A stretch of 64,000 nt of DNA. Source: Cupriavidus taiwanensis (GTDB lineage: Bacteria > Pseudomonadota > Gammaproteobacteria > Burkholderiales > Burkholderiaceae). Location of the stretch: positions 695,199 to 759,198 of the forward strand of contig NZ_LT976853.1 in the NCBI RefSeq assembly GCF_900249755.1, given 5' to 3'. The translations under genes and the position numbers were made by a program. The notes beneath the pieces were generated by a model, which had not been told where the DNA came from, made no database searches, and was given only the letters and a program-made list of their open reading frames with translations. Shown in pieces: positions 48,950 through 58,081 of this stretch (its first letter is position 1; every line of letters starts with the position of its first letter).

Positions 48950-49076
48950 TTTTTTGGCTTAGACTGCGTGCATTCGCGGTATGCACCGGCAAATCCGCCG
49001 GCCGCCCGCAAGCAATGAATGCAACGTCAGGGTCATACGCAGGGCCACAGCAGGCCCCGCAGAACGGAGAAAAAAC

Positions 49077-49718
49077 ATGCGACACCAGTCAGCCCGTCTC
49101 GAATCCGCCTCGTCGTCCCCCTCGCCCATGCGCAAGGGCGAGATGACGCGCGTGGCGATTCTGGATGCCGCACTGGAATTGTCGTCCCGCGACGGGCTCG
49201 AAGGTCTGACCATCGGGCTGCTCGCGGAACGCATGCAGATGAGCAAGAGCGGCGTGTTCGCGCATTTCGGTTCGCGCGAGGACCTGCAGGTGGAGGTGGT
49301 GCGGGAGTATCACCGCCGGTTCGAGCAGGAGGTGTTCTATCCCTCGCTGCAGGAGCCGCGCGGCCTGCCCCGGCTGTGGTCGATGGTGCGGCGCTGGATG
49401 GAAAAGCGCATCCAGGAAGTGACGACGGGATGCATCTACATCAGCGGCGCCGTGGAGTACGACGACCGCGCCGGCAGCCTGGTGCGTGACGAGCTGGTCA
49501 AGAGCGTCACCATCTGGCGGGCAGCGCTGAACCGCGCCATCAACCAGGCCAAGGAAGAGGGGCACCTGCGCGCGGACTGCGATCCGCGCCTGATGCTGTT
49601 CGAGATGTACAGCCTTGAACTAGGCTTGCATCATGACGCCCGTTTCCTGCGCCTGCCCGACAGCGCCGAGCTTGCCATGGTCGCGCTCAACAAACTGATT
49701 CAGTCTTACCGTACCTGA
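49077..49718 (+). CDS. TetR/AcrR family regulator, probable controller of the beta-oxidation operon
   Basis: The 213-residue protein has the TetR N-terminal domain (MTRVAILDAALELSSRDGLE) with helix-turn-helix LLAERMQMSKSGVFAHFGSR, and a larger ligand-binding C-terminal domain with one Cys (VTTGCIYISGAVEYDDRAGS). I chose ATG 49077 because GGAGA lies 8 bp upstream; the frame is open back to 48981 without support. It is 75 bp upstream of the acyl-CoA dehydrogenase gene and on the same strand, so it likely represses the fad genes and responds to an acyl-CoA. Confidence 0.88.
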   Translation: MRHQSARLESASSSPSPMRKGEMTRVAILDAALELSSRDGLEGLTIGLLAERMQMSKSGVFAHFGSREDLQVEVVREYHRRFEQEVFYPSLQEPRGLPRLWSMVRRWMEKRIQEVTTGCIYISGAVEYDDRAGSLVRDELVKSVTIWRAALNRAINQAKEEGHLRADCDPRLMLFEMYSLELGLHHDARFLRLPDSAELAMVALNKLIQSYRT

Positions 49719-49793
49719 GGCCGTCGGGTCGGACCGTATCGCGCAAGCGGGACGGGCGGCGTGGCGGCATCGCACAACTCCAAGGAGTCTCTG

Positions 49794-51581
49794 ATGGGCC
49801 AGTACACCGCACCGTTGCGCGACATGCAGTTCGTGCTCCATGAACTGCTCGGCGCCGAAGCCGAACTCAAGGCGATGCCGCCGCACGCGGACATCGACGC
49901 GGACACCATCAACCAGGTCATCGAGGAAGCCGGCAAGTTCTGCTCGGACGTGGTGTTCCCGCTCAACCAGGTGGGCGACCGCGAGGGCTGCACCTATGTC
50001 GGCGACGGCGTGGTCAAGGCCCCCACCGGCTTCAAGGAAGCGTACCAGCAGTATGTCGAGGCCGGCTGGCCGGCACTGGCGTGCGATCCGGCCTACGGCG
50101 GCCAGGGCCTGCCGATCGTGGTCAACAACGTGGTCTACGAGATGCTGAACTCGGCCAACCAGGCCTGGACCATGTACCCCGGCCTGTCGCACGGCGCCTA
50201 TGAGGCCCTGCACGCACACGGCACGCCCGAACTGCAGCAGACCTACCTGCCCAAGCTGGTGTCCGGCGTCTGGACCGGCACCATGTGCCTGACCGAGCCG
50301 CATTGCGGCACCGACCTGGGCATCCTGCGCAGCAAGGCCGAGCCGCAAGCCGACGGCTCCTACCTGATCACCGGCACCAAGATCTTCATCTCCGCCGGCG
50401 AGCACGACCTGGCCGAGAACATCATCCACCTGGTGCTGGCGCGCCTGCCTGACGCGCCCGCCGGCACCAAGGGCATCTCGCTGTTCGTGGTGCCCAAGTT
50501 CATTCCCGATGCCAGCGGAAACCCGGGCGAGCGCAATGGCATCCAGTGCGGCTCGATCGAGCACAAGATGGGCATCCACGGCAACGCCACCTGTGTGATG
50601 AACCTGGACGGCGCGCGCGGCTGGATGGTGGGCGAGCCCAACAAGGGCCTGAACGCCATGTTCGTGATGATGAACGCCGCGCGCCTGGGCGTGGGCGCGC
50701 AGGGCCTGGGCCTGACGGAAGTGGCGTATCAGAACTCGGTCGCCTACGCCAAGGACCGCCTGCAGATGCGCTCGCTGACCGGCCCCAAGGCGCCCGAGAA
50801 GGCCGCCGACCCGATCATCGTGCACCCCGACGTGCGCCGCATGCTGCTGACCCAGCGCGCCTACGCCGAGGGCGGCCGCGCGTTCAGCTACTGGACCGCG
50901 CTGCAGATCGACCGCGAGCTGTCGCACCCGGACGAGGCCGTGCGCAAGCAGGCCGGCGACCTGGTCGCGCTGCTGACGCCGGTGATCAAGGCGTTCCTGA
51001 CCGACAACGCCTTCACCGCCACCAACGAGGGCATGCAGGTGTTCGGCGGCCACGGCTACATCTCCGAATGGGGCATGGAGCAATACGTGCGCGACGCCCG
51101 CATCAACATGATCTACGAGGGCACCAACACGATCCAGGCGCTGGACCTGCTGGGCCGCAAGATCCTGGGCGACATGGGCGCCAGGATGAAGGCCTTCGGC
51201 AAGATCGTGCAGGAGTTCGTCGAAGCCGAAGGCACCAACGAAGCCATGCAGGAGTTCATCAACCCGCTGGCCGACCTGGGCGACAAGGTGCAGAAGCTGA
51301 CCATGGAAATCGGCATGAAGGCGATGGGCAACGCCGACGAAGTCGGCGCCGCCGCGGTGCCGTACCTGCGCGTGGTGGGCCACCTGGTGTTCGCGTACTT
51401 CTGGGCCCGCATGGCCAAGGTCGCGCTGGAGAAGCAGGGCAGCGGCGACAAGTTCTACACCGCCAAGCTGGCCACCGCACGCTTCTACTTTGCCAAGCTG
51501 CTGCCGGAAACTGCGGCGGAGATCCGCAAGGCGCGCGCGGGTTCGGCTTCGCTGATGGCGCTGGACGCGGAATTGTTCTGA
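49794..51581 (+). CDS. Acyl-CoA dehydrogenase (large, DmdC-like/FadE-type)
   Basis: The 595-residue flavoprotein oxidises acyl-CoA to enoyl-CoA. It has MTEP-like GTMCLTEPHCGTDLG (with flavin contact), NVARLGVG-like MNAARLGVGAQGLGLTEVAY, QVFGGHGYISEWGMEQYVRD and the base Glu in IYEGTNTIQALDL. The extra C-terminal domain of about 130 residues marks the long acyl-CoA dehydrogenase type. AAGGAG lies 6 bp upstream of ATG 49794. It opens the fad operon; electrons pass to an ETF not in the window. Confidence 0.93.
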   Translation: MGQYTAPLRDMQFVLHELLGAEAELKAMPPHADIDADTINQVIEEAGKFCSDVVFPLNQVGDREGCTYVGDGVVKAPTGFKEAYQQYVEAGWPALACDPAYGGQGLPIVVNNVVYEMLNSANQAWTMYPGLSHGAYEALHAHGTPELQQTYLPKLVSGVWTGTMCLTEPHCGTDLGILRSKAEPQADGSYLITGTKIFISAGEHDLAENIIHLVLARLPDAPAGTKGISLFVVPKFIPDASGNPGERNGIQCGSIEHKMGIHGNATCVMNLDGARGWMVGEPNKGLNAMFVMMNAARLGVGAQGLGLTEVAYQNSVAYAKDRLQMRSLTGPKAPEKAADPIIVHPDVRRMLLTQRAYAEGGRAFSYWTALQIDRELSHPDEAVRKQAGDLVALLTPVIKAFLTDNAFTATNEGMQVFGGHGYISEWGMEQYVRDARINMIYEGTNTIQALDLLGRKILGDMGARMKAFGKIVQEFVEAEGTNEAMQEFINPLADLGDKVQKLTMEIGMKAMGNADEVGAAAVPYLRVVGHLVFAYFWARMAKVALEKQGSGDKFYTAKLATARFYFAKLLPETAAEIRKARAGSASLMALDAELF

Positions 51582-51617
51582 TCTGATCTGCGGAACTGAC
51601 TCCCGCTGACGGTTTCT

Positions 51618-51735
51618 CCCCTCTCCCATTTATGGGAGAGGGGCCGGGGGTGAGGGCCGGTGCTTCGACGAAGTGATTCGGCATAGCAACCTCCTGCCCT
51701 CACCCCCTGCCCCTCTCCCGCAAGCGGGAGAGGGG
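51618..51735. repeat. Paired-palindrome repeat between the fadE-like and fadB-like genes
   Basis: Two facing palindromes (51618-51643 and 51710-51735) with the tails CCGGGGGTGAGGGC and GCCCTCACCCCCTGC. The left stem has the variant CTCTCCCAT...ATGGGAGAG, in which both arms changed together. It lies inside an operon, between the acyl-CoA dehydrogenase and 3-hydroxyacyl-CoA dehydrogenase genes. Confidence 0.9.
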
Positions 51736-51801
51736 AGCCAACCGGCAGCAATGGGAGAGCCATACCCCCTCACCTCAACGCTCACTAATCCAGGAGCGAG
51801 C

Positions 51802-54225
51802 ATGTCCAATTTCATCGTCAAGAAAGTCGCCGTGCTGGGTGCCGGCGTCATGGGCGCGCAGATTGCCGCCCACCTGATCAACGCGCGCGTGCCGGTGGTG
51901 CTGTTCGATCTTCCGGCCAAAGAAGGCCCCAAGAACGGCATCGCGCTGCGCGCCATCGAGAACCTGAAGAAGCTGTCGCCGGCGCCGCTGGGCGTCAAGG
52001 ACGAGGCCGGCCTGATCCAGGCCGCCAACTACGAAGACGATATCGCCCTGCTCAAGGAATGCGACCTGGTGATCGAGGCGATCGCCGAGCGCATGGACTG
52101 GAAGCACGACCTGTACAAGAAGGTCGCGCCGCATCTCGCTTCGCATGCGATCTTTGCCACCAACACCTCGGGCCTGTCGATCACCGCGCTGTCCGACGGC
52201 TTTGATGACAACCTGAAGTCGCGCTTCTGCGGCGTGCACTTCTTCAACCCGCCGCGCTACATGCACCTGGTCGAGCTGATCCCGACCGCGGCCACGCAGC
52301 CGGAAATCCTCGACCAGCTGGAAGCCTTCCTGACCACCACGCTCGGCAAGGGCGTGGTGCGCGCCAAGGACACGCCCAACTTCATTGCCAACCGCGTCGG
52401 CATCTTCTCGATCCTGGCGGTGTTTGCCGAGGCCGAGAAGTTCGGCATCCCGTTCGACGTGGTCGACGACCTGACCGGCTCCAAGCTGGGCCGCGCCAAG
52501 TCCGCCACCTTCCGCACCGCGGACGTGGTCGGCCTGGACACCATGGCGCACGTGATCAAGACCATGCAGGACAACCTGCAAGACGACCCGTTCGCGCCGG
52601 TGTACAAGACCCCGGCCGTGCTCAAGGGCCTGGTCGATGCGGGCGCGCTGGGCCAGAAGACCGGCGCCGGCTTCTACAAGAAGGAAGGCAAGGCCATCAA
52701 GGTGCTGGACGCGAAGACCGGCCAGTATGTCGAGTCGGGCAAGAAGGCCGACGAGATCGTGGTGCGCATGCTGAAGAAGGAACCGGCCGAGCGCATCAAG
52801 CTGCTGCGTGAATCGGCCAACCCGCAGGCGCAGTTCCTGTGGGCGGTGTTCCGCGACGTGTTCCACTACATCGCCGTGTACCTTGAGCAGATCGCCGGCT
52901 CCGCCGCCGATATCGACCTGGCGATCCGCTGGGGCTTCGGCTGGAACTCGGGTCCGTTCGAGGACTGGCAGGCGGCCGGCTGGAAGCAGGTGGCCGAGTG
53001 GGTGAAGGAAGACGTCGAAGGCGGCAAGGCGCTGTCGGGCGCGCCGCTGCCGGCATGGGTGTTCTCCGGCCCGGTCGCCGACAACCAGGGCGTGCATGCG
53101 GCGGCCGGTTCGTGGTCGCCGGCGACGCAGTCGTTCGTCGCGCGCAGCACGCTGCCGGTGTACCAGCGCCAGGCCTTCCGCGCCGCGATCCAGGGCACCG
53201 CCGCGGCCGATCCGCGCAAGGCCGGCCGCACCGTCGAAGAGAACGATGCGGTGCGCATCTGGGTGGGCGAGGGCCAGGACGACGTGCTGGTGGTCTCGTT
53301 CAAGAGCAAGATGAACACCATCGGGCCGGACGTGATCGACGGCCTGACCCGCGCCATCGACCTGGCCGAGGCCGGCTACAAGGGCCTGGTGGTGTGGCAG
53401 CCGACCTCGCTGCAACTGGGCGCGCCGGGCGGCCCGTTCTCCGCCGGCGCCAACCTTGAAGCCGCGATGCCCGCGTTCATGATGGGCGGCGCCAAGGGCA
53501 TCGAGCCGTTTGTGAAGAAATTCCAGGACGGCATGATGCGCGTGAAATACGCCGCGGTGCCGGTGGTGTCGGCGGCGTCGGGCATTGCGCTGGGCGGCGG
53601 CTGCGAGCTGATGCTGCACTCCGCCGCCCGCGTGGCCGCGCTGGAAACCTATATCGGCCTGGTCGAAGTGGGCGTGGGCCTGGTGCCGGCCGGCGGCGGG
53701 CTGAAGGAAGCGGCGATTGCTGCGGCGCGCGCCGCGCAGGCCGCGGGCAGCACCAACTACCTGCAGTTCCTGACCAGCCGCTTCCAGAGCGCGGCCATGG
53801 CCAAGGTCTCGGGCTCGGCGCTCGAAGCGCGCCAGATGGGCTACCTGCAGCCGTCCGACCAGATCGTCTTCAACGTGCATGAACTGCTGTACGTGGCACA
53901 GAACGCCGTGCGCGCGCTGGCCGACGCCGGCTACCGCGCGCCGCTGCCGACGCTGATCCCGGTGGCCGGCCGCTCGGGCGTGGCCACCATCAAGGCCTCG
54001 CTGGTCAATATGCGCGACGGCGGCTTTATCTCGGCGCACGATTTCCTGATCGCCACGCGCATTGCCGAAGTGGTGTGCGGCGGCGACGTCGACGCCGGCG
54101 CGCTGGTCAGCGAGGAATGGCTGCTGGCGCTGGAGCGCAAGGCCTTCGTCGACCTGCTGGGTACCGGCAAGACGCAGGAGCGCATCATGGGCATGCTGCA
54201 GACCGGCAAGCCGGTGCGCAACTAA
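51802..54225 (+). CDS. 3-Hydroxyacyl-CoA dehydrogenase / enoyl-CoA hydratase fusion, FadN-like order
   Basis: The 807-residue protein has the NAD-binding dehydrogenase part first (VAVLGAGVMGAQIAAHLINA, VHFFNPPRYMHLVELIPTA, ANRVGIF) and the crotonase part last (GIALGGGCELMLHSAARVAA, VEVGVGLVPAGGG). This is the reverse of E. coli FadB and matches FadN-type proteins. Both hydratase glutamates are kept (the Glu of GGGCEL and of LVEVGVG), so hydratase activity is likely. AGGAG lies 5-9 bp upstream of ATG 51802. It forms the second and third steps of beta-oxidation. It follows a paired palindrome and is 24 bp before the thiolase gene. Confidence 0.93.
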   Translation: MSNFIVKKVAVLGAGVMGAQIAAHLINARVPVVLFDLPAKEGPKNGIALRAIENLKKLSPAPLGVKDEAGLIQAANYEDDIALLKECDLVIEAIAERMDWKHDLYKKVAPHLASHAIFATNTSGLSITALSDGFDDNLKSRFCGVHFFNPPRYMHLVELIPTAATQPEILDQLEAFLTTTLGKGVVRAKDTPNFIANRVGIFSILAVFAEAEKFGIPFDVVDDLTGSKLGRAKSATFRTADVVGLDTMAHVIKTMQDNLQDDPFAPVYKTPAVLKGLVDAGALGQKTGAGFYKKEGKAIKVLDAKTGQYVESGKKADEIVVRMLKKEPAERIKLLRESANPQAQFLWAVFRDVFHYIAVYLEQIAGSAADIDLAIRWGFGWNSGPFEDWQAAGWKQVAEWVKEDVEGGKALSGAPLPAWVFSGPVADNQGVHAAAGSWSPATQSFVARSTLPVYQRQAFRAAIQGTAAADPRKAGRTVEENDAVRIWVGEGQDDVLVVSFKSKMNTIGPDVIDGLTRAIDLAEAGYKGLVVWQPTSLQLGAPGGPFSAGANLEAAMPAFMMGGAKGIEPFVKKFQDGMMRVKYAAVPVVSAASGIALGGGCELMLHSAARVAALETYIGLVEVGVGLVPAGGGLKEAAIAAARAAQAAGSTNYLQFLTSRFQSAAMAKVSGSALEARQMGYLQPSDQIVFNVHELLYVAQNAVRALADAGYRAPLPTLIPVAGRSGVATIKASLVNMRDGGFISAHDFLIATRIAEVVCGGDVDAGALVSEEWLLALERKAFVDLLGTGKTQERIMGMLQTGKPVRN

Positions 54226-54249
54226 TCAGCGAAGCGAGGAACCGACATC

Positions 54250-55446
54250 ATGAAACAACTGCAAGACGCATATATCGTTGCGGCCACCCGCTCGCCGATC
54301 GGCAAGGCCCCCAAGGGCGCGTTCAAGCATACGCGCCCGGACGACCTGCTGGCCACCATCCTGAAGGCCGCGCTGGCGCAGGTGCCCGGCCTGGATCCGA
54401 AGCTGATCGAGGACGCCATCGTCGGCTGCGCCATTCCCGAGGCCCAGCAGGGCCTGAACGTCGCGCGCATCGGCGCGCTGCTGTCGGGGCTTCCCAACAC
54501 CGTCGGCGGCATCACCGTCAACCGCTTCTGCGCCTCGGGCCTGAGCGCGGTGGCGATGGCCGCCGACCGCATCCGCGTCGGCGAGTCCGACGTGATGATC
54601 GCCGCCGGCGTCGAATCGATGAGCATGGTGCCGATGATGGGCAACTCGCCGTCGATGTCGCCGGAGATCTTCACCCGCGACGAGAACGTCGGCATCGCCT
54701 ACGGCATGGGCCTGACCGCCGAGAAGGTCGCGCAGCAGTGGCAGGTCAGCCGCGAGGACCAGGACGCGTTCTCGCTGGCGTCGCACCAGAAGGCCATCGC
54801 CGCGCAGCAGGCCGGCGAGTTCCGCGACGAGATCACGCCGGTCGAGACCGTCGAGCGCTCCCCCGACCTCGCCAGCGGCCAGGTCAGCGTGAAGACCCGC
54901 ACCATCGCGCTGGATGAGGGCCCGCGCCCGGATACCTCGCTCGAGGGCCTGGGCAAGCTGCGCCCGGTGTTCGCCAACAAGGGCAGCGTCACCGCCGGCA
55001 ACAGCTCGCAGACGTCCGACGGCGCCGGCGCGCTGATCCTGGTTTCGGAAAAGATCCTCAAGCAGTTCAACCTGGTGCCGCTGGCGCGCTTCGTTTCGTT
55101 CGCGGTGCGCGGCGTGCCGCCCGAGATCATGGGCATCGGCCCCAAGGAAGCGATTCCCGCGGCGCTGAAGGCAGCCGGGCTGACGCAGGACCAGCTCGAC
55201 TGGATCGAGCTGAACGAAGCGTTTGCCGCGCAATCGCTGGCAGTGATGCGCGACCTCCAACTGGATCCGGCGCGGGTCAACCGCATGGGCGGCGCGATCG
55301 CGCTGGGCCACCCGCTCGGTGCCACCGGTGCGATCCGCTCGGCCACGGTGGTGCACGCGCTGCGCCGCCACAACCTGAAGTACGGCATGGTCACCATGTG
55401 CGTGGGCACCGGCATGGGCGCCGCAGGTATCTTCGAGCGCGTCTGA
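54250..55446 (+). CDS. fadA: Acetyl-CoA C-acyltransferase (thiolase, FadA-type)
   Basis: The 398-residue thiolase has the acylation Cys in VNRFCASGLSAVAMA (near residue 95), the acid/base NEAFAAQS, the GHPLGATGA motif with His, and the second Cys in TMCVGTGMGAAGIF. It performs the thiolytic last step of beta-oxidation. GAGGAA lies 11 bp upstream of the ATG. It is 24 bp after the FadN-like gene, so the three genes form one unit. A terminator-like hairpin (55455-55479) follows. Confidence 0.94.
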   Translation: MKQLQDAYIVAATRSPIGKAPKGAFKHTRPDDLLATILKAALAQVPGLDPKLIEDAIVGCAIPEAQQGLNVARIGALLSGLPNTVGGITVNRFCASGLSAVAMAADRIRVGESDVMIAAGVESMSMVPMMGNSPSMSPEIFTRDENVGIAYGMGLTAEKVAQQWQVSREDQDAFSLASHQKAIAAQQAGEFRDEITPVETVERSPDLASGQVSVKTRTIALDEGPRPDTSLEGLGKLRPVFANKGSVTAGNSSQTSDGAGALILVSEKILKQFNLVPLARFVSFAVRGVPPEIMGIGPKEAIPAALKAAGLTQDQLDWIELNEAFAAQSLAVMRDLQLDPARVNRMGGAIALGHPLGATGAIRSATVVHALRRHNLKYGMVTMCVGTGMGAAGIFERV

Positions 55447-55454
55447 ACGCGCCT

Positions 55455-55479
55455 GCGGGATGGCCCGGGGCCATCCCGC
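55455..55479 (+). terminator. Hairpin between the thiolase and degV genes
   Basis: A perfect 11-bp stem GCGGGATGGCC / GGCCATCCCGC with a CGG loop begins 8 bp after the thiolase stop. The downstream tail is CCTTCTGG, so a Rho-independent terminator is uncertain. It may reduce read-through into degV. Confidence 0.55.
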
Positions 55480-55560
55480 CCTTCTGGATCAGGTGAAGAA
55501 AGCAGTACCGGGGGCTGCCGCCCGCGACGCGGGTCACCAGGTAGGGGAGGAGACAACAAT

Positions 55561-56517
55561 ATGCAGGAGACAGCCATCCTGGCCGATGCCGCGTGCGATC
55601 TGCCGCGCGACGTCATGGCCCAGCTGAAGGTCCACACGATTCCGTTCCGCATCCGCGCCGGCGAACACTTTGTCGCCGATACGCGCGACGAGGACGCGCT
55701 GCCCACGCTCTACCAGCAATACCTGGTCGGCCGCCAGGACCACTACGCCGAATCGATCCCGCTGCTCGAGCGCGAGCTGGAAGAACACCTGCTGCGCAAC
55801 GTGGTGGCGCATTGCGACCGCGCCATCCTGTTCACCATCGCCAGTTCGCGCAGCAAGCTGTATGCGCATGCGAGCGGCGCGGTGATCGGCACGGTGGCCC
55901 GCAGCGTGCGCCTGCGCAAGGCAGCCGGGCGCACCGGCCTGTTCGAGCTGACCGTGGTCGACACCGGTGCGATCGGGCCGGGCCAGGCGTTGATCGTGCG
56001 CGAAGCCGCGCGCATGGCCGCCGCGGGCGCCAGCGCGCAGGCGGTGCGCGAAGCGGTCGAGACGCGCCTGCGCGATGCGGCCCATATGTTCCTGGTGCCC
56101 GACGAACTGCTCTACCTGTACACGCGCGCGCGCCAGAAGGGCGAGGGCAGCGTTACCTGGGGGCGCTATGTGATGGGCAGCGCTTTCAATATCCGCCCGG
56201 TGGTGCGCATGCACCGCGGGCACACCGACGCCATCGCCAGGGCGCGTGGCTCCGACGAGGGCGCGCGCCGCGTGCTGCAGCATGCCGAGCAATGCATCCG
56301 CGGCGGCAAGCTGATGGTGCCGGCAATCTCGGTCTGCTATGCCGGCCCGCTCGACGCCGTGCGCGCGATGCCGGCCTACCAGTCGCTGGCGCGCACCGCG
56401 CGCAGCCACGGCGTCGAGCTGATGCTGGCGCCGATGAGCCTGACCGTGGCGCTGAATGTCGGTGCGCGCGCGTTCGGGCTCAGCTATCTCGCCGAATCGC
56501 CGCCGCCTTTCGAATAA
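55561..56517 (+). CDS. DegV family protein, putative fatty-acid-binding
   Basis: The 318-residue protein has the DegV fold: the N-terminal TAILADAACDLPRDVMAQLK resembles the first conserved block, AILFTIASSRSKLYAHASG the second, and the second half ends in the block SLTVALNVGARAFGLSYLAE. DegV proteins bind a fatty acid; in Firmicutes (FakB) they present it to the kinase FakA. No FakA homologue is in the window. The gene lies in the fad region 115 bp after the thiolase, so it may carry or sense a fatty acid. Confidence 0.82.
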   Translation: MQETAILADAACDLPRDVMAQLKVHTIPFRIRAGEHFVADTRDEDALPTLYQQYLVGRQDHYAESIPLLERELEEHLLRNVVAHCDRAILFTIASSRSKLYAHASGAVIGTVARSVRLRKAAGRTGLFELTVVDTGAIGPGQALIVREAARMAAAGASAQAVREAVETRLRDAAHMFLVPDELLYLYTRARQKGEGSVTWGRYVMGSAFNIRPVVRMHRGHTDAIARARGSDEGARRVLQHAEQCIRGGKLMVPAISVCYAGPLDAVRAMPAYQSLARTARSHGVELMLAPMSLTVALNVGARAFGLSYLAESPPPFE

Positions 56518-56537
56518 CTCCCACAGACGAGGACACC

Positions 56538-57314
56538 ATGAGCATCCGTACCAGCATCGAGCAGGGCATCCTGACGCTCGAGTTCGACCGCATCGACAAG
56601 AAGAACGCCATCACCGCGGCGATGTACCAGGCGCTTGCCGACGCGCTGCGCGCGGCCGAGACCGATCCTGCCGTGCGCGCCATCCTGCTGCGCGGCAAGC
56701 CCGAAGTCTTCACCGCCGGCAACGACCTCGAAGATTTCATGCAGCGCCCGCCCAGCGCGGGCGAGGGCGCCGAAGCGGCCCTGGTGTTCCAGTTCCTGCA
56801 TCAGATCAGCCATGCCAGCAAGCCGGTGGTGGCGGCGGTCAGCGGCGCCGCGGTCGGCGTGGGCACCACCATGCTGCTGCATTGCGACCTGGTCTATGCC
56901 TCGGACACCGCCAAGCTGTCGCTGCCGTTCGTGCAGCTGGGGCTGTGCCCGGAAGCCGCATCGAGCCTGCTGCTGCCGCGGCTGGTGGGCTACCAGCGCG
57001 CAGCTGAAAAGCTGCTGCTGGGCGAGGCCTTCAGCGCGCAGGAGGCGCTGGAGATCGGGCTGGTGACGCGCGTGCTGCCGGTGGCCGAGCTGCACGACTT
57101 TGCGCTGGCGCAGGCGCGCAAGCTGGCGGCCTTGCCGGCATCGTCGCTGCGCGAGACCAAGCGCCTGATGAAGGCCGGCGCGCAGGCGGAGGTGGACAAG
57201 CAGATGGCCGACGAGGGCGCGGTGTTCCGGCGCATGCTGGTGGCGCCGGAAGCGAAGGAGGCGTTCAGCGCGTTCTTCGAGAAGCGCAGGCCGGATTTTA
57301 TGAAGTTTGCGTGA
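56538..57314 (+). CDS. Crotonase family enoyl-CoA isomerase (delta3-delta2 type)
   Basis: The 258-residue crotonase-fold protein has an oxyanion-hole-like TAGNDLEDF and GAAVGVGTTMLLHCDLVYAS. The two hydratase glutamates are missing: GVGTTMLL replaces GGGCEL and the second site is LPFVQLG. Instead, one Glu is placed in GLCPEAASSLLLP, as in enoyl-CoA isomerases. It is therefore more likely a delta3-delta2-enoyl-CoA isomerase for unsaturated fatty acids than a hydratase. It starts 20 bp after degV. GACGAGGAC precedes the ATG. A hydratase annotation is the alternative. Confidence 0.85.
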   Translation: MSIRTSIEQGILTLEFDRIDKKNAITAAMYQALADALRAAETDPAVRAILLRGKPEVFTAGNDLEDFMQRPPSAGEGAEAALVFQFLHQISHASKPVVAAVSGAAVGVGTTMLLHCDLVYASDTAKLSLPFVQLGLCPEAASSLLLPRLVGYQRAAEKLLLGEAFSAQEALEIGLVTRVLPVAELHDFALAQARKLAALPASSLRETKRLMKAGAQAEVDKQMADEGAVFRRMLVAPEAKEAFSAFFEKRRPDFMKFA

Positions 57315-57389
57315 GCCCTGGCTGAGCGGAAGAGGAGAGCGGTGTTGCGCGCTCCCAAGCCGCCCGAACTCGCCTTAGCAAGGTGTTCT

Positions 57390-57533
57390 CCCTCTCCCCT
57401 CATGGGGAGAGGGCCGGGGTGAGGGGTGGGCTGGCAAGGCATCACAAGAAGCAGGGCCAACGGTTGTTTCCAGCGCGGCGGCTTCGGCCAGCGCCCGCCC
57501 TCACCCCGACCCTCTCCCGCAAGCGGGAGAGGG
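57390..57533. repeat. Paired-palindrome repeat between the isomerase and yciA genes
   Basis: Facing palindromes lie at 57390-57413 and 57510-57533. The left stem is CCCTCTCCCCTCATGGGGAG with its loop shifted, and the right is CCCTCTCCCGCAAGCGGGAG. The tails GGGGTGAGGGG and GCCCTCACCCCGA face inward. It separates convergent genes and could stop transcription from both. Confidence 0.9.
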
Positions 57534-57568
57534 AGCACACCGATCGATGATCGGAGGCCTTTGCGTCG

Positions 57569-57973
57569 TCAAGCCGTCGGCAACACCCGCGGCTGCCGCG
57601 ACTCATCCGTCGCCACATACGTCAGCGTGGCCTCCGTCACCTTGACGATCTCATTGCTGTGCCGCATGCGCTGCGCATAGACCTCGACCTCGACCGTGAT
57701 CGAGGTCCGGCCGGTCTTGACGATGTCGGCATAGAAACTGACCAGGTCGCCGACCAGCACCGGGTGCTTGAACAGGAAGGAGTTGACCGCGACGGTGGCC
57801 ACGCGCCCCTGCGCGCGCTCGACTGCCGGGATCGAGCCGGCGATATCCACCTGCGACATGATCCAGCCGCCGAACACGTCGCCATGGACATTGGCGTCCG
57901 CGGGCATCGGGACCACGCGCAGGGCGGGATTCTTGCCGGCAGGCAGGGCGGGGACGGTGTGGGGAGCGTTCAT
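57569..57973 (-). CDS. yciA: YciA-type acyl-CoA thioesterase
   Basis: The 134-residue hotdog-fold protein starts with ALRVVPMPADANVHGDVFGG and has the catalytic block NVHGDVFGGWIMSQVD with the Asn and Asp, VATVAVNSFLFKHPV, and SITVEVEVYAQRM. These are the YciA signatures. It hydrolyses acyl-CoA thioesters. It converges on the beta-oxidation genes with 254 bp between and is divergent from atmA with 108 bp between. The start is at 57973. Confidence 0.93.
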   Translation of the reverse strand: MNAPHTVPALPAGKNPALRVVPMPADANVHGDVFGGWIMSQVDIAGSIPAVERAQGRVATVAVNSFLFKHPVLVGDLVSFYADIVKTGRTSITVEVEVYAQRMRHSNEIVKVTEATLTYVATDESRQPRVLPTA

Positions 57974-58081
57974 GAGGCGGTATGGTGGACAGCGGAAGGG
58001 GGCGGGCGCGGCGAAAAGACCCTTCGCCAGCCGCAATATGCGAATCCTGCGACAATCTCGCATTGGCCCGAATTCTAACGT

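Noticed and set aside
51673..51801. N-terminal extension of the 3-hydroxyacyl-CoA dehydrogenase frame
   Set aside because: It reads through a paired palindrome; the ATG at 51802 has a good ribosome binding site and matches the NAD-binding start.
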